The notes under the pieces are model-generated. The model searched no databases and had not been told where the DNA came from. It saw only the letters and a program-made list of their open reading frames with translations. Shown piece after piece: positions 20,901 to 31,579 of a stretch of 64,000 nt of DNA. Each line of letters opens with the position of its first letter. Positions within the stretch are counted from its first letter, which is position 1. This stretch comes from Mycobacterium sp. HUMS_12744610 (GTDB lineage Bacteria > Actinomycetota > Actinomycetes > Mycobacteriales > Mycobacteriaceae), in contig NZ_JBGEDP010000001.1 in assembly GCF_041206865.1 (NCBI RefSeq), positions 2,604,001 through 2,668,000 of the forward strand, read 5' to 3'. Position numbers and translations under genes: made by a program.

Positions 20901-22966
20901 GCGGGCGCGAGCCCCGGCGGACTCGCCGGTCGCAGGCGGCGCGACCGGGCCGCGGTCCCCGCCGCTCCGAAGAGGAGGTTCGCCAGCCGAAGCGGGCCCG
21001 CGCGGCCGACAACGCCGCCCGGGCGCGGGACGCCGGCAAAACCAGGCGATTCCGCAGGCCCAAGGGCGCCGGGAAGTCCGGCGCGGCCCCCCGGCCCGAC
21101 GCGCTGCCGGCCGGCCACTCGGCACGCGAGCGGCGGACCCGAAAGCTCGTGCAGGTGGGGACCCGCGGCGCGTCGTTCGTCGCCCGGCACCGGGCCGGCA
21201 ACGCGGTCATCGGAGTGATGACGCTGATCGCGGCGGCGCAGCTGTTCGTCCTGCAGGTGACCGACGCCCCGGCGCTGCGCGCCCAGGCGGCCAGCCAGCT
21301 CAAGGTCACCGACGTCGAGAAGGCGGTGCGCGGCAGCATCATCGACCGCCACAACGATCAGCTCGCGTTCACCACCGAGTCGCGCGCGTTGACCTTCCAG
21401 CCGAAGAGGGTTCGCAAGCAGCTGGAGGAGGCCAGGGCGAAGAATCCCGCGGCCCCCGACCCGCAGCAGCGGCTGCGCGACATCGCCAAGGAGGTCTCGG
21501 CGCGACTGAACAACAAGCCGGATTACCAGACCGTGCTGAAGAAGCTGCAGAGCGACGAGACGTTCGCCTACCTGGCTCGCGCCGTCGACCCCGCCGTCGC
21601 CGGTGCGATCTCCGACAAGTACCCGGAGGTGGGTTCCGAGCGGCAGGACCTGCGCCAGTACCCGGGCGGATCGCTGGCGGCCAACATCGTCGGCGGGATC
21701 GACTGGGACGGTCACGGGCTGCTGGGCCTGGAGGAGTCGATGGACGCCATGCTCTCCGGAACCGACGGTTCGGTCACCTACGACCGGGGCTCCGACGGTG
21801 TCGTCATCCCCGGTAGCTACCGCAACCGGCACCGCGCGGTCAACGGCTCCACCGTGCAGTTGACCCTCGACGACGACATCCAGTTCTACGTCCAGCAGCA
21901 GGTCCAGCAGGCCAAGAACGTGTCCGGGGCGCACAACGTCTCGGCCGTGGTGCTGGACGCCAAAACCGGCGAGGTGCTGGCCATGGCCAACGACAACACC
22001 TTCGATCCCTCCCAGGACATCGGCCGGCAGGGCGACCGGCAGCTGGGCAACCCGTCGGTGTCCTCGCCCTTCGAGCCGGGCTCGGTGAACAAGGTGATCA
22101 CCGCGTCTTCGGTCATCGAGTACGGGCTGTCCAACCCCGACGAGGTGTTGCAGGTACCCGGCTCGATCAACATGGGCGGGGTCAACGTGCACGACGCCTG
22201 GGACCACGGCGTGATGCCGTACACCACCACCGGGGTGTTCGGGAAGTCGTCCAACGTCGGCACGCTGATGCTGGCGCAGCGCGTCGGCCCGGAGCGCTTC
22301 TACGACATGGTCGAGAGGTTCGGGCTGGGACAGCGCACCAACGTCGGGCTGCCCGGGGAGAGCGCCGGGCTGGTCCCGCCGATCGACCAGTGGTCGGGCA
22401 GCACGTTCTCCAACCTGCCCATCGGCCAAGGTCTTTCGATGACGCTGTTGCAGATGGCCGGCATGTACCAGGCCATCGCCAACGACGGGGTGCGGATACC
22501 GCCGCGCATCGTCAAGGCCACCATCGCGCCCGACGGCACCCGCACCGAGGAGCCGCGCCCGGAGGGCGTGCGGGTGGTGTCCGCGCAGACCGCCCAGACG
22601 GTGCGGAACATGCTGCGGGCCGTGGTGCAGCGCGACCCGATGGGCTACCAGCAGGGCACCGGGTCCGCCGCCGCGGTGCCCGGCTACCAGATGGCCGGCA
22701 AGACCGGCACCGCCCAGCAGATCAACCCCGGCTGCGGCTGCTACTTCGACGACGTCTACTGGATCACCTTCGCCGGGATGGCCACCGTCGACAACCCGCG
22801 CTATGTGATCGGCATCATGATGGACAACCCGAACCGCAACGCCGACGGCTCGCCGGGGCACTCGGCGGCCCCGCTGTTCCACAACATCGCGGGCTGGCTG
22901 ATGCAGCGCGAGAACGTGCCGCTGTCACCCGACCCCGGGCCGCCGCTGATCCTGCAGGCGACATAG
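20897..22966 (+). CDS. pbpB: Penicillin-binding protein PbpB (FtsI, class B transpeptidase)
   Basis: Septal peptidoglycan transpeptidase. The 689-residue chain has a long basic cytoplasmic tail, one transmembrane helix (AVIGVMTLIAAAQLFVLQV), a PBP dimer domain starting at RGSIIDRHNDQLA, and the transpeptidase domain. The active-site serine is in EPGSVNK (S-x-x-K, near residue 396), the second motif is SSN (GKSSNVG) and the third is KTG (MAGKTGTAQQ). A cysteine pair occurs in NPGCGCYFDD. The ATG overlaps the stop of the FtsL-like gene. PE_PGRS38 and flanking genes that follow it in M. tuberculosis are absent; copy B of the 60-bp repeat is found there instead. Confidence 0.96.
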   Translation: MSGREPRRTRRSQAARPGRGPRRSEEEVRQPKRARAADNAARARDAGKTRRFRRPKGAGKSGAAPRPDALPAGHSARERRTRKLVQVGTRGASFVARHRAGNAVIGVMTLIAAAQLFVLQVTDAPALRAQAASQLKVTDVEKAVRGSIIDRHNDQLAFTTESRALTFQPKRVRKQLEEARAKNPAAPDPQQRLRDIAKEVSARLNNKPDYQTVLKKLQSDETFAYLARAVDPAVAGAISDKYPEVGSERQDLRQYPGGSLAANIVGGIDWDGHGLLGLEESMDAMLSGTDGSVTYDRGSDGVVIPGSYRNRHRAVNGSTVQLTLDDDIQFYVQQQVQQAKNVSGAHNVSAVVLDAKTGEVLAMANDNTFDPSQDIGRQGDRQLGNPSVSSPFEPGSVNKVITASSVIEYGLSNPDEVLQVPGSINMGGVNVHDAWDHGVMPYTTTGVFGKSSNVGTLMLAQRVGPERFYDMVERFGLGQRTNVGLPGESAGLVPPIDQWSGSTFSNLPIGQGLSMTLLQMAGMYQAIANDGVRIPPRIVKATIAPDGTRTEEPRPEGVRVVSAQTAQTVRNMLRAVVQRDPMGYQQGTGSAAAVPGYQMAGKTGTAQQINPGCGCYFDDVYWITFAGMATVDNPRYVIGIMMDNPNRNADGSPGHSAAPLFHNIAGWLMQRENVPLSPDPGPPLILQAT

Positions 22967-22993
22967 GCGGCGCGTCTCGGAGGCCCCGCGAAC

Positions 22994-23053
22994 CGCGAGC
23001 GTGCGCGTCTGCACGGCGACACGCCGCAGCGGGCGTACAACTGCGCACCCTCG
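22994..23053. repeat. 60-bp palindromic intergenic repeat, copy B
   Basis: Matches copy A (10068-10127) at about 47 of 60 positions, with identical length. Inverted ends are CGCGAGCGTGCGC and GCGCACCCTCGCG. The inner stem is GCGCGTC/GACACGC with one mismatch. It lies between pbpB and murE, where it could attenuate or terminate transcription within the dcw cluster. Confidence 0.7.
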
Positions 23054-23174
23054 CGGGGGATGCCGCCGGCCGACGTGAGGGTCGTTGACGCGCCTGCCCG
23101 GGCGCGGGAGGACCTCCTTGCCCGCCACTCCTCGGTAGGGTGTCATGGCCGATCATGGCTGACGGAGGTGGTGA

Positions 23175-24710
23175 ATGGTGTCGGTGCCGGGTGCGCTGCG
23201 TCCCAGCGCCGTCTCCGGCGTGCCGCTCTCGGCGCTGGCGGCCCAGGCCGGCGCGGTCCCGGCCGACGGTGCCACCGCCCCCGACGTGCCGGTCACCGGC
23301 GTGACCCTGCGTGCCCAGGACGTGCTGCCCGGCGACCTGTTCGCCGCGCTGCCCGGCACCGCCACCCACGGCGCCCGGTATGCCGGCGAGGCGATCGGCC
23401 GCGGTGCCGTCGCGGTGCTCACCGATGCCGCCGGGGTGGCCGAGATCGCCGGAACCGCGACCGTGCCGGTCCTCGTGCACCCCGATCCCCGCCGCGTGCT
23501 GGGCGCCCTGGCCGCCACGGTGTACGGAAGGCCCTCCGAGCGGCTGACGGTGGTCGGGATCACCGGCACCTCGGGCAAGACCACCACTACCTACCTGGTC
23601 GAATCCGGTCTGCGCGCCGCCGGGCGCGTCGCCGGGCTGATCGGCACCGTGGGCATCCGGGTGGACGGCGCCGACGTCCCCAGCGCGCTGACCACCCCGG
23701 AAGCCCCCGCCCTGCAGGCCATGCTCGCCGTGATGGCCGAACGCGGCGTGGACGCGGTGGTCATGGAGGTGTCCAGCCACGCGCTCACGTTGGGCCGGGT
23801 GGACGGCACCGGATTCGCGGTGGGCGGGTTCACCAACCTGTCGCGCGACCACCTCGACTTCCACCCGTCCATGGCCGACTACTTCGAGGCCAAGGCGCTG
23901 CTGTTCGACCCGGCCTCGCCGCTGCGCGCGCGCCGCGTGGTGGTGTGCATCGACGACGAGGCCGGGCGCGCGATGGCCGAGCGCGCCGGCGATGCGGTCA
24001 CCGTCAGCGCCGAAGGCCGACCCGCCCTCTGGCGCGCCTCGGCGGTGGCGCCGCTGGGCGCCGGGGGGCAGCAGTTCACCGCGACGGATCCCGCCGGCGT
24101 GCACCACGGCGTGGGCATCCGGTTACCGGGTCGCTACAACGTCGCCAATTGCCTTGTCGCGCTGGCGATCCTGGACGCGGTCGGGGTGTCGCCGGAGCAG
24201 GCTGCCCCCGGCCTGCTCGAGACCAGGGTGCCCGGGCGGATGGAACAGGTCGACCGCGGCCAGGACTTCCTCGCGCTCGTCGACTACGCCCACAAGCCCG
24301 GCGCGCTGCGGGCCGTGCTGGCCAGCCTCCGGCGGCCCGGTGGCCGGCTGGCGGTGGTGTTCGGTGCCGGCGGGGAGCGGGATCCGGGCAAGCGTGCCCC
24401 GATGGGCGAGATCGCCGCCGAACTGGCCGATCTGGTCGTCGTCACCGACGACAACCCGCGCGGCGAGGACCCCGCGGCGATCCGTCGCGAGATCCTGGCC
24501 GGCACGGCTCGCGGCGCCGCCGAGGTTGTCGAGATCGCCGACCGGCGCGCGGCGATCCGCCACGCCGTCGCGTGGGCACGCGGTGGCGACGTCGTGCTGA
24601 TCGCCGGCAAGGGACACGAGACCGGGCAACGCGGCGCCGGGCAGACCCGCCCGTTCGACGACCGGGTGGAACTGGCCGCCGCGTTGGAAGCGCCGGGGAC
24701 GCGGCCATGA
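23175..24710 (+). CDS. murE: UDP-N-acetylmuramoyl-L-alanyl-D-glutamate--2,6-diaminopimelate ligase (MurE)
   Basis: Adds meso-diaminopimelate to the muramyl dipeptide, consuming ATP, in the cytosol. 511 residues with the Mur ligase P-loop [14 protein letters not shown], the carbamylated-lysine region ([10 protein letters not shown]), and the C-terminal DDNPRGEDP. The DNPR motif is the signature of DAP-specific, as opposed to lysine-specific, enzymes, which fits a mycobacterial A1-gamma wall. ATG 23175 follows GGAGGTGGTGA. The 208-base gap before it suggests its own promoter or processing point; ATGA overlap couples it to murF. Confidence 0.96.
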   Translation: MVSVPGALRPSAVSGVPLSALAAQAGAVPADGATAPDVPVTGVTLRAQDVLPGDLFAALPGTATHGARYAGEAIGRGAVAVLTDAAGVAEIAGTATVPVLVHPDPRRVLGALAATVYGRPSERLTVVGITGTSGKTTTTYLVESGLRAAGRVAGLIGTVGIRVDGADVPSALTTPEAPALQAMLAVMAERGVDAVVMEVSSHALTLGRVDGTGFAVGGFTNLSRDHLDFHPSMADYFEAKALLFDPASPLRARRVVVCIDDEAGRAMAERAGDAVTVSAEGRPALWRASAVAPLGAGGQQFTATDPAGVHHGVGIRLPGRYNVANCLVALAILDAVGVSPEQAAPGLLETRVPGRMEQVDRGQDFLALVDYAHKPGALRAVLASLRRPGGRLAVVFGAGGERDPGKRAPMGEIAAELADLVVVTDDNPRGEDPAAIRREILAGTARGAAEVVEIADRRAAIRHAVAWARGGDVVLIAGKGHETGQRGAGQTRPFDDRVELAAALEAPGTRP

Positions 24711-26242
24711 TCGATCTGACCGTCGCCCGGGTCGCCGAGATCGTCGGCGGCACACTGGCCGACATCTCGCCGCGGGACGCCGCGCAGCTGCGGGTCACCG
24801 GCACCGTCGAGTTCGACTCCCGCAAAGTCGGCCCCGGCGGGCTGTTTCTGGCGTTGCCCGGCGCCCGCTCCGACGGGCACGACCACGCGGGCGCGGCGGT
24901 GGCCGCGGGAGCGGTCGCGGTGCTGGCGGCCCGCCCGGTCGGCGTCCCCGCCATCGTGGTCGAGCCCCGACAAGACGGGCCAGCAACGGGCTTCGGCGCC
25001 TCGGGGGTGCTCGAGCACGACGCCGACGGGTCGGGTGCGGCCGTGCTGGGCGCGCTGGCCAAGCTGGCGCGGGCGGTGGCCGACGAGCTGGTGGCCGGCG
25101 GGCTGACGATCGTCGGGATCACCGGGTCGTCGGGCAAGACCTCGACGAAGGACCTGGTGGCCGCCGCGCTGGCGCCGCTGGGCGAGGTGGTCGCCCCGCC
25201 CGGGTCGTTCAACAACGAACTCGGTCATCCGTGGACGGTGCTGCGCGCCACCCGGCGCACCGACTTCCTGGTGCTCGAGATGTCGGCGCGACACCCCGGC
25301 AACATCGCCGCGCTGGCCGAGATCGCCCCGCCGGCGATCGGCGTGGTCCTCAACGTGGGCACCGCGCACCTGGGCGAGTTCGGTTCCCGGGACGCCATCG
25401 CTCGAACGAAATCCGAACTGCCGCAAGCTATTCCGTCGAACGGTGTGGTCGTCCTCAACGCCGATGACCCGGCGGTGGCGGCGATGGCGGGGGTGACCGC
25501 GGCCCGGGTGGTCCGGGTGAGCCGCGCCGGGCCGGGCGACGTGTGGGCCGACGGCGTCGCGCTGGACGAGCTGGCCCGGCCGCGCTTCACCCTGCACGCG
25601 CGCGGCGCCGAAGCCGAGATCCACCTCGGCGTCTACGGCGAGCACCAGGTCACCAACGCGCTGTGCGCCGCCGCGGTCGCGCTGGAATGCGGTGCCACCG
25701 CTGAACAGGTGGCCGAGGCGCTCGCGCACGCGGGGCCGGTGTCGCGGCACCGGATGCAGGTCACCACCCGCGCCGACGGGGTCACCGTGATCGACGACGC
25801 CTACAACGCCAACCCCGACTCGATGCGGGCCGGGCTGCAGGCGCTTGCCTGGATCGCCCGCGGCGGCGGGGTCGGTCCCGCCGAGCAGCGCAGGAGTTGG
25901 GCGGTGCTGGGGGAGATGGCCGAGCTCGGCGAGGACGCGATAACCGAGCATGATCGCATCGGCAGGCTCGCTGTGCGCTTAGATGTGTCTCGACTCGTCG
26001 TCGTGGGAAATGGGAGGTCGATGAGCGCCATGCACCACGGAGCGGTCACGGAAGGTTCCTGGGGCACCGAAGCGGTCAGCGTCCCCGACGGCGACGCCGC
26101 CCTGGCCCTGCTGCGGGCCGAGGTGCGGCCCGGTGACGTCGTCCTGGTCAAGGCGTCCAACGCCGCGGGGCTGGGCGCGCTGGCCGACGCCCTGGCCCGG
26201 GAGGCGCCAGCGGACGGGCCCTTCGGCGAGGCCCGCCCGTGA
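24707..26242 (+). CDS. murF: UDP-N-acetylmuramoyl-tripeptide--D-alanyl-D-alanine ligase (MurF)
   Basis: Adds D-Ala-D-Ala to the UDP-MurNAc-tripeptide to complete the cytoplasmic pentapeptide precursor. 511 residues with the ATP-binding loop [14 protein letters not shown], the central [14 protein letters not shown] and MSARHPGNI blocks, and the C-terminal [11 protein letters not shown] motif that marks MurF. Start ATG 24707 overlaps the murE stop, and the gene ends GTGA over the mraY start. Cytosolic, part of one long mur translation chain. Confidence 0.96.
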   Translation: MIDLTVARVAEIVGGTLADISPRDAAQLRVTGTVEFDSRKVGPGGLFLALPGARSDGHDHAGAAVAAGAVAVLAARPVGVPAIVVEPRQDGPATGFGASGVLEHDADGSGAAVLGALAKLARAVADELVAGGLTIVGITGSSGKTSTKDLVAAALAPLGEVVAPPGSFNNELGHPWTVLRATRRTDFLVLEMSARHPGNIAALAEIAPPAIGVVLNVGTAHLGEFGSRDAIARTKSELPQAIPSNGVVVLNADDPAVAAMAGVTAARVVRVSRAGPGDVWADGVALDELARPRFTLHARGAEAEIHLGVYGEHQVTNALCAAAVALECGATAEQVAEALAHAGPVSRHRMQVTTRADGVTVIDDAYNANPDSMRAGLQALAWIARGGGVGPAEQRRSWAVLGEMAELGEDAITEHDRIGRLAVRLDVSRLVVVGNGRSMSAMHHGAVTEGSWGTEAVSVPDGDAALALLRAEVRPGDVVLVKASNAAGLGALADALAREAPADGPFGEARP

Positions 26243-27318
26243 GGCAGATCCTTGTCGCCGTCGCGGTCGCGCTGACGGTGTCCATCCTGTTGACCCCGGC
26301 GCTCATCCGGCTGTTCACCAAGCAGGGGTTCGGCCACCAGGCCCGCGAGGACGGGCCGCCCAGCCACCACACCAAGAGCGGCACGCCGTCGATGGGCGGG
26401 GTGGCGATCGTCGCCGGCATCTGGGCGGGTTACCTGGGCACGCACCTCGCCGGCCTGGCGTTCGACGGGGAAGGGGTGTCCGCCTCGGGCCTGCTGGTGC
26501 TCGGGCTGGCCACGGCGCTGGGCGGCGTCGGCTTCCTCGACGACCTGATCAAGATCCGCAGGTCACGCAACCTCGGGCTGAACAAGACCGCCAAGATGCT
26601 CGGGCAGATCGCCGCCGCGGTGCTGTTCGGGGTGCTGGTGCTGCAGTTCCGCAACGCCAGCGGCCTGACCCCGGCCAGCCCGAACCTGTCCTACGTCCGC
26701 GAGATCGCGACCGTCACCCTGGCGCCGGCGCTGTTCGTGCTGTTCTGCGTGATCGTGGTCAGCGCCTGGTCCAACGCGGTCAACTTCACCGACGGCCTGG
26801 ACGGGCTGGCCGCCGGCAGCATGGCGATGGTCACCGCCGCCTACGTGTTGATCACGTTCTGGCAATATCGCAACGCCTGCGTCACCGCGCCGGGCCTGGC
26901 CTGCTACAACGTCCGCGACCCGCTGGACCTGGCGATCGTGGCCGCCGCCACCGCCGGCGCGTGCATCGGCTTCCTGTGGTGGAACGCCGCGCCCGCCAAG
27001 ATCTTCATGGGAGACACCGGGTCGCTGGCGCTGGGCGGCATCATCGCGGGGCTCTCGGTCACCAGCCGCACCGAGGTCCTCGCCGTCGTGCTGGGTGCGC
27101 TGTTCGTGGCCGAGGTCAGCTCCGTCGTGCTGCAGATCCTGGCGTTTCGCACCACCGGGCGCCGGGTGTTCCGGATGGCGCCCTTCCACCATCATTTCGA
27201 GTTGGCCGGCTGGGCCGAGACCACGGTGATCATCCGCTTCTGGCTGCTGACCGCGATCACCTGCGGCCTGGGCGTGGCCCTGTTCTACGGCGAGTGGCTG
27301 GCCACGATCGGCGCCTGA
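26239..27318 (+). CDS. mraY: Phospho-N-acetylmuramoyl-pentapeptide-transferase (MraY)
   Basis: Integral membrane enzyme that transfers phospho-MurNAc-pentapeptide to decaprenyl phosphate, making lipid I. 359 residues with about ten transmembrane helices. Catalytic features are visible: GFLDDLIKI with the paired aspartates, [23 protein letters not shown], and the histidine cluster [11 protein letters not shown]. Start GTG overlaps the murF stop; its stop overlaps the murD ATG by one base (TGATG). Confidence 0.97.
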   Translation: MRQILVAVAVALTVSILLTPALIRLFTKQGFGHQAREDGPPSHHTKSGTPSMGGVAIVAGIWAGYLGTHLAGLAFDGEGVSASGLLVLGLATALGGVGFLDDLIKIRRSRNLGLNKTAKMLGQIAAAVLFGVLVLQFRNASGLTPASPNLSYVREIATVTLAPALFVLFCVIVVSAWSNAVNFTDGLDGLAAGSMAMVTAAYVLITFWQYRNACVTAPGLACYNVRDPLDLAIVAAATAGACIGFLWWNAAPAKIFMGDTGSLALGGIIAGLSVTSRTEVLAVVLGALFVAEVSSVVLQILAFRTTGRRVFRMAPFHHHFELAGWAETTVIIRFWLLTAITCGLGVALFYGEWLATIGA

Positions 27319-28787
27319 TGAGCGGCATCGAAAAAGCGATGGACCCGCTGGCGCCGGGTGCGCCCGTCCTGGTGGCCGGCGGCGGGGTGACGGGCAGGGC
27401 GGCGCTGGCGGCCCTGTCCCGGTTCGGCGCGGCGGTGACACTGTGCGACGACGACCCGGCCACGCTGCACGGGTACGCCGAGCGGGGGGTGGCGACCGCC
27501 TCCACGACGGCGGCCGCACAACGCATCGCCGACTACGCGCTGGTGGTGACCAGCCCCGGCTTTGCGCCCGGGTCGGCGGTGCCGGCCGCCGCGGCGGCTG
27601 CGGGAGTGCCGATCTGGGGTGACGTCGAGCTGGCGTGGCGGCTCGACGCCGCGGGCCACTACGGGCCGCCGCGCCGCTGGCTCGTCGTGACCGGCACCAA
27701 CGGCAAGACGACGACGACGTCGATGCTGCACGCCATGCTGACCGCCGGGGGCCGCCGCGCCCTGTTGTGCGGCAACATCGGCAGCCCGGTGCTCGACGTT
27801 CTCGACGAGCCCGCCGACCTGCTGGCCGTCGAGCTGTCCAGCTTCCAGCTGCACTGGGCGCCGTCGCTGCGGCCCGAGGCCGGCGTCGTGCTCAACATCG
27901 CGGAGGACCACCTGGACTGGCACTCCTCGATGGCCGAGTACACCGCCGACAAGGCCCGGGTGCTCGACGGCCGGGTGGCCGTGGTCGGGCTCGACGACGC
28001 CCGGGCCGCCGCGTTGCTGGACACCGCGGCCGCGCCGGTGCGGACCGGCTTCCGGCTGGGCGAGCCTGCCCCCGGCGAGCTCGGCGTGCGCGGCGGCCGG
28101 CTCGTCGACCGGGCCTTTGCCGAGGACCTGGAGCTGGGGGACGTCGACTCGATCGAGGTGCCGGGCCCCGTGGGGGTGCTCGACGCCCTGGCCGCGGCCG
28201 CGCTGGCCCGCTCGGTCGGGGTGGCCCCCGAGGCGATCGGGGCGGCCCTCGCCTCGTTCCGGCCCGGCCGGCACCGGGCCGAGGTCGTCGCCGTCGCCGA
28301 CGGCATCACCTACGTCGACGACTCCAAGGCCACCAACCCGCACGCCGCCGAGGCGTCCGTGCTGGCCTACCCGCGGGTGGTCTGGGTGGCCGGCGGTTTG
28401 CTGAAGGGCGCGTCGGTCGACGCGGAGGTCGCCAGGATGGCGTCCCGGCTGGTCGGAGCGGTGCTCATCGGCCGCGACCGCGAGAAGGTTGCAGAGGCGT
28501 TATCGCGACACGCGCCGGATGTCCCCGTCGTCCAGGTTGCGACAGGCGAGGATGCGGGTATGGATGCGACTGCTGTGATTTCTGAGATAGATGTGGCAGA
28601 AGTGAAACGCACGGGCGGGGATCTCGGTGTTCGCGTCATGACGGCCGCGGTGGCCGCGGCCCGCGACCTGGCCAGGCCGGGCGACACGGTGCTGCTGGCG
28701 CCCGCCGGCGCCTCATTCGACCAGTTCAGCGGCTACGCCGACCGTGGCGAGGCCTTCGCGGCCGCCGTGCGCGCGGCCGTCCGGTAG
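27318..28787 (+). CDS. murD: UDP-N-acetylmuramoylalanine--D-glutamate ligase (MurD)
   Basis: Adds D-glutamate to UDP-MurNAc-L-Ala. 489 residues. The N-terminal Rossmann part begins [14 protein letters not shown], the P-loop is [22 protein letters not shown] and [10 protein letters not shown] follow, and the C-terminal domain contains [13 protein letters not shown]. These are the normal MurD blocks in order. ATG 27318 shares its first base with the mraY stop. The ftsW start follows after six bases. Confidence 0.96.
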   Translation: MSGIEKAMDPLAPGAPVLVAGGGVTGRAALAALSRFGAAVTLCDDDPATLHGYAERGVATASTTAAAQRIADYALVVTSPGFAPGSAVPAAAAAAGVPIWGDVELAWRLDAAGHYGPPRRWLVVTGTNGKTTTTSMLHAMLTAGGRRALLCGNIGSPVLDVLDEPADLLAVELSSFQLHWAPSLRPEAGVVLNIAEDHLDWHSSMAEYTADKARVLDGRVAVVGLDDARAAALLDTAAAPVRTGFRLGEPAPGELGVRGGRLVDRAFAEDLELGDVDSIEVPGPVGVLDALAAAALARSVGVAPEAIGAALASFRPGRHRAEVVAVADGITYVDDSKATNPHAAEASVLAYPRVVWVAGGLLKGASVDAEVARMASRLVGAVLIGRDREKVAEALSRHAPDVPVVQVATGEDAGMDATAVISEIDVAEVKRTGGDLGVRVMTAAVAAARDLARPGDTVLLAPAGASFDQFSGYADRGEAFAAAVRAAVR

Positions 28788-28793
28788 GCGGGT

Positions 28794-30389
28794 GTGGACA
28801 ACGCGCTGACCCGGCTGCTGGGCCGGGGCGAGAAGACCGACGCGGCCGAGCCCGACGCGGCCGAGGCGACCGGCCAGGAGACGGGCCGGGCGACGGGGGA
28901 CGCCGCCGAGCCCGCCAAGGGGTCGAAGGCCCCGGTCGCGGCCCAAAAGAGTGGGCCGCGACACCGCTTCGGCGCCTGGCTGAACCGGCCGATGACGTCG
29001 TTCCACCTGATCATCGCCGTGGCCGGGCTGCTGACGACCCTCGGCCTCATCATGGTGCTGTCGGCCTCGGGTGTGCGGTCCTACGACTCCGACGGGTCGG
29101 CGTGGGTCATCTTCGGCAAGCAGGTGCTGTGGACGGTCACCGGGGTCGGCGGGGCCTACGTGGCGATGCGGATGTCGGTGCGGTTCCTGCGCCGCGTCGC
29201 CTTCACCGGCTACGTGGTCACGGTCATTCTGCTGGTGCTGGTGCTGGTGCCCGGAATCGGCCACCTGGCCAACGGATCCCGCAAGTGGTTCGTGATCGGC
29301 GGGCTGTCGATGCAGCCGTCCGAACTCGCGAAGATCGCGCTGGCCATCTGGGGCGCGCACCTGCTGGCGGCCCGTCGGGTGGAGCGGGCGTCGCTGCGGG
29401 AGATGCTGATCCCACTGGTGCCCGCCGCGGTCATCTCGCTGGCGCTGATCGTGGCCCAGCCCGACCTCGGGCAGACGGTGTCGCTGGGCATCATCCTGCT
29501 GGCCCTGCTGTGGTACGGCGGGCTGCCGCTCCGCGTGTTCGGCACCTCGCTGCTGGCGGTCTTCGCCGCGGGCGCGGTCCTGGCGATGTCGGCCGGTTAC
29601 CGCTCGGAGCGGGTGCGGTCCTGGATCAACCCCGAGAGCGACCCCCAGGACACCGGTTACCAGGCCCGGCAGGCGAAGTTCGCGCTGGCTCACGGCGGCA
29701 TCTTCGGTGACGGGCTGGGCCAGGGCGTGGCCAAGTGGAACTACCTGCCCAACGCGCACAACGACTTCATCTTCGCGATCGTCGGCGAGGAACTCGGATT
29801 CATCGGCGCCTTCGGGCTGCTGGTGCTCTTCGGGCTGTTCGCCTACACCGGTATGCGGATCGCGCGCCGGTCGGCCGATCCGTTCCTGCGGCTGCTGACC
29901 GCCGCCACGACCATGTGGGTGCTGGGTCAGGCGTTCATCAACATCGGCTACGTGATCGGGATCCTGCCGGTCACCGGCATCCAGCTGCCGTTGATTTCGG
30001 CGGGGGGAACATCAACGGCCGCAACGCTTTTCATGATAGGGATCATGGCCAACGCGGCCCGTCACGAGCCGGAGGCGGTGGCCGCGCTGCGGGCCGGGCG
30101 CGACGACAAGGTCAACCGGTTGCTGCGGCTGCCGCTGCCGGCGCCCTACGCGCCGACCCGTTTGGAGTCGTTCCGCGACCGCAAGGGCGGTCGTCCGGGG
30201 GCGGCGAAGGCCCAGGTGCGCACGAGCGGCCGCGACGCCGAGGCGCCGCTGCGGCCGGCCGCCCGGCCGGCCCGGCGATCTGGGGGCGCCGCCCGCGGGC
30301 GGGCCAGGCATCATGGATCAGGCCAGCGTTACGCCGGTCAGCGCCAACCGCGGCGCACACGCGCACTGGAAGGTCAGCGTTACGGGTGA
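28794..30389 (+). CDS. ftsW: SEDS-family peptidoglycan polymerase FtsW
   Basis: Septal glycosyltransferase that polymerises lipid II with PbpB as its transpeptidase partner. 531 residues: a 60-residue acidic and basic cytoplasmic N-terminus, about ten transmembrane helices, and the SEDS signature [24 protein letters not shown] with the following [16 protein letters not shown]. The C-terminal 120 residues are basic and disordered, as in other mycobacterial FtsW proteins that bind FtsZ. GTG 28794 is the only suitable start before the acidic N-terminus. Confidence 0.95.
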   Translation: MDNALTRLLGRGEKTDAAEPDAAEATGQETGRATGDAAEPAKGSKAPVAAQKSGPRHRFGAWLNRPMTSFHLIIAVAGLLTTLGLIMVLSASGVRSYDSDGSAWVIFGKQVLWTVTGVGGAYVAMRMSVRFLRRVAFTGYVVTVILLVLVLVPGIGHLANGSRKWFVIGGLSMQPSELAKIALAIWGAHLLAARRVERASLREMLIPLVPAAVISLALIVAQPDLGQTVSLGIILLALLWYGGLPLRVFGTSLLAVFAAGAVLAMSAGYRSERVRSWINPESDPQDTGYQARQAKFALAHGGIFGDGLGQGVAKWNYLPNAHNDFIFAIVGEELGFIGAFGLLVLFGLFAYTGMRIARRSADPFLRLLTAATTMWVLGQAFINIGYVIGILPVTGIQLPLISAGGTSTAATLFMIGIMANAARHEPEAVAALRAGRDDKVNRLLRLPLPAPYAPTRLESFRDRKGGRPGAAKAQVRTSGRDAEAPLRPAARPARRSGGAARGRARHHGSGQRYAGQRQPRRTRALEGQRYG

Positions 30390-31579
30390 ACGACACCGTC
30401 GAGAGGTCGGCCGGCGGGCCGGGGGCGAGCCCCCCGCCCGCCGGTGCCTTGTCGGTCGTGCTCGCCGGCGGCGGGACCGCGGGGCACGTGGAACCCGCGA
30501 TGGCCGTGGCCGACGCGCTGGCCGCGCTCGATCCGCAGGTCCGGATCACCGCGTTGGGCACCGCGCGCGGCCTCGAGACCCGGCTGGTGCCCGAGCGCGG
30601 GTACCGCCTCGAGCTGATCACGCCGGTGCCGTTGCCGCGCAAGCCCAGCGGTGACCTGGCGCGGCTGCCGTCGCGGGTGTGGCGCGCCGTCCGCGAGGCC
30701 CGCGCGGTGCTCGACGGGGTGGGCGCCGACGTCGTGGTCGGCTTCGGCGGGTACGTCGCCCTGCCGGCCTACCTCGCCGCGCGCGGTACCCCCGGCCCCG
30801 GGCGCGCGAGCCGCCGCGTCCCGGTGGTGATCCACGAAGCCAACGCGCGGGCCGGGCTGGCCAACCGGGTCGGTGCCCGCTCCGCCGACCGGGTGCTCTC
30901 GGCGGTGCCCGACTGCGGGCTGGCGCGCGCCGAGGTCGTCGGCGTGCCGGTGCGGGCTGCCATCACCACGCTGGACCGCGCGGCGCTGCGGGCCGAGGCG
31001 CGCGCGCACTTCGGCTTCGCCGGCGACGCGCGGGTGCTGCTGGTGTTCGGCGGCTCCCAGGGTGCCGCGTCCCTCAACCGGGCCGTGTCCGGGGCCGCGG
31101 CCGAGCTGGCCGCCGCGGGCGTGTCCGTGCTGCACGCGCACGGACCCAAGAACACCCTCGAGCTCCGGCATCCCGCGCCGGGCGACCCGCCCTATGTGGC
31201 GGTGCCCTACCTGGACCGCATGGATCTGGCGTATGCCGCCGCGGACCTGGTCATCTGCCGGTCGGGGGCGATGACGGTCGCCGAGGTCTCGGCCGTCGGC
31301 CTGCCCGCCATCTACGTGCCGCTGCCGATCGGCAACGGCGAGCAGCGGCTCAACGCGCTGCCGGTGGTCGACGCCGGCGGCGGCATGGTGGTGGCCGACG
31401 CCGCCCTGACCCCGGACCTCGTCGCCCAGCGGGTGGCCGGGCTCCTCAACGACCCGCAGCGGTTGGCGGCGATGACGGCCGCCGCCGCGCGGGTGGGCCA
31501 TCCCGACGCGGCGCGTCGGGTGGCCCAGGCGGCGCTGGACATAGCGCGACGGGCGGTGGCGGCCGGGGGGCGTCGATGA
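30386..31579 (+). CDS. murG: UDP-GlcNAc:lipid I N-acetylglucosaminyltransferase (MurG)
   Basis: Makes lipid II by adding GlcNAc to lipid I on the inner membrane face. 397 residues of GT-B fold. The glycine-rich loops are [15 protein letters not shown] near the N-terminus and [13 protein letters not shown] in the second domain; the UDP-GlcNAc site is [26 protein letters not shown], and the C-terminal region contains [11 protein letters not shown] 30386 gives a GTGA overlap with ftsW. It ends in an ATGA overlap with murC. Confidence 0.96.
   Translation: MNDTVERSAGGPGASPPPAGALSVVLAGGGTAGHVEPAMAVADALAALDPQVRITALGTARGLETRLVPERGYRLELITPVPLPRKPSGDLARLPSRVWRAVREARAVLDGVGADVVVGFGGYVALPAYLAARGTPGPGRASRRVPVVIHEANARAGLANRVGARSADRVLSAVPDCGLARAEVVGVPVRAAITTLDRAALRAEARAHFGFAGDARVLLVFGGSQGAASLNRAVSGAAAELAAAGVSVLHAHGPKNTLELRHPAPGDPPYVAVPYLDRMDLAYAAADLVICRSGAMTVAEVSAVGLPAIYVPLPIGNGEQRLNALPVVDAGGGMVVADAALTPDLVAQRVAGLLNDPQRLAAMTAAAARVGHPDAARRVAQAALDIARRAVAAGGRR

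Noticed and set aside
20549..22882. 777-codon minus-strand frame opposite pbpB
   Set aside because: Length is due to GC-rich codon bias; pbpB is certain from SxxK, SxN and KTG motifs.
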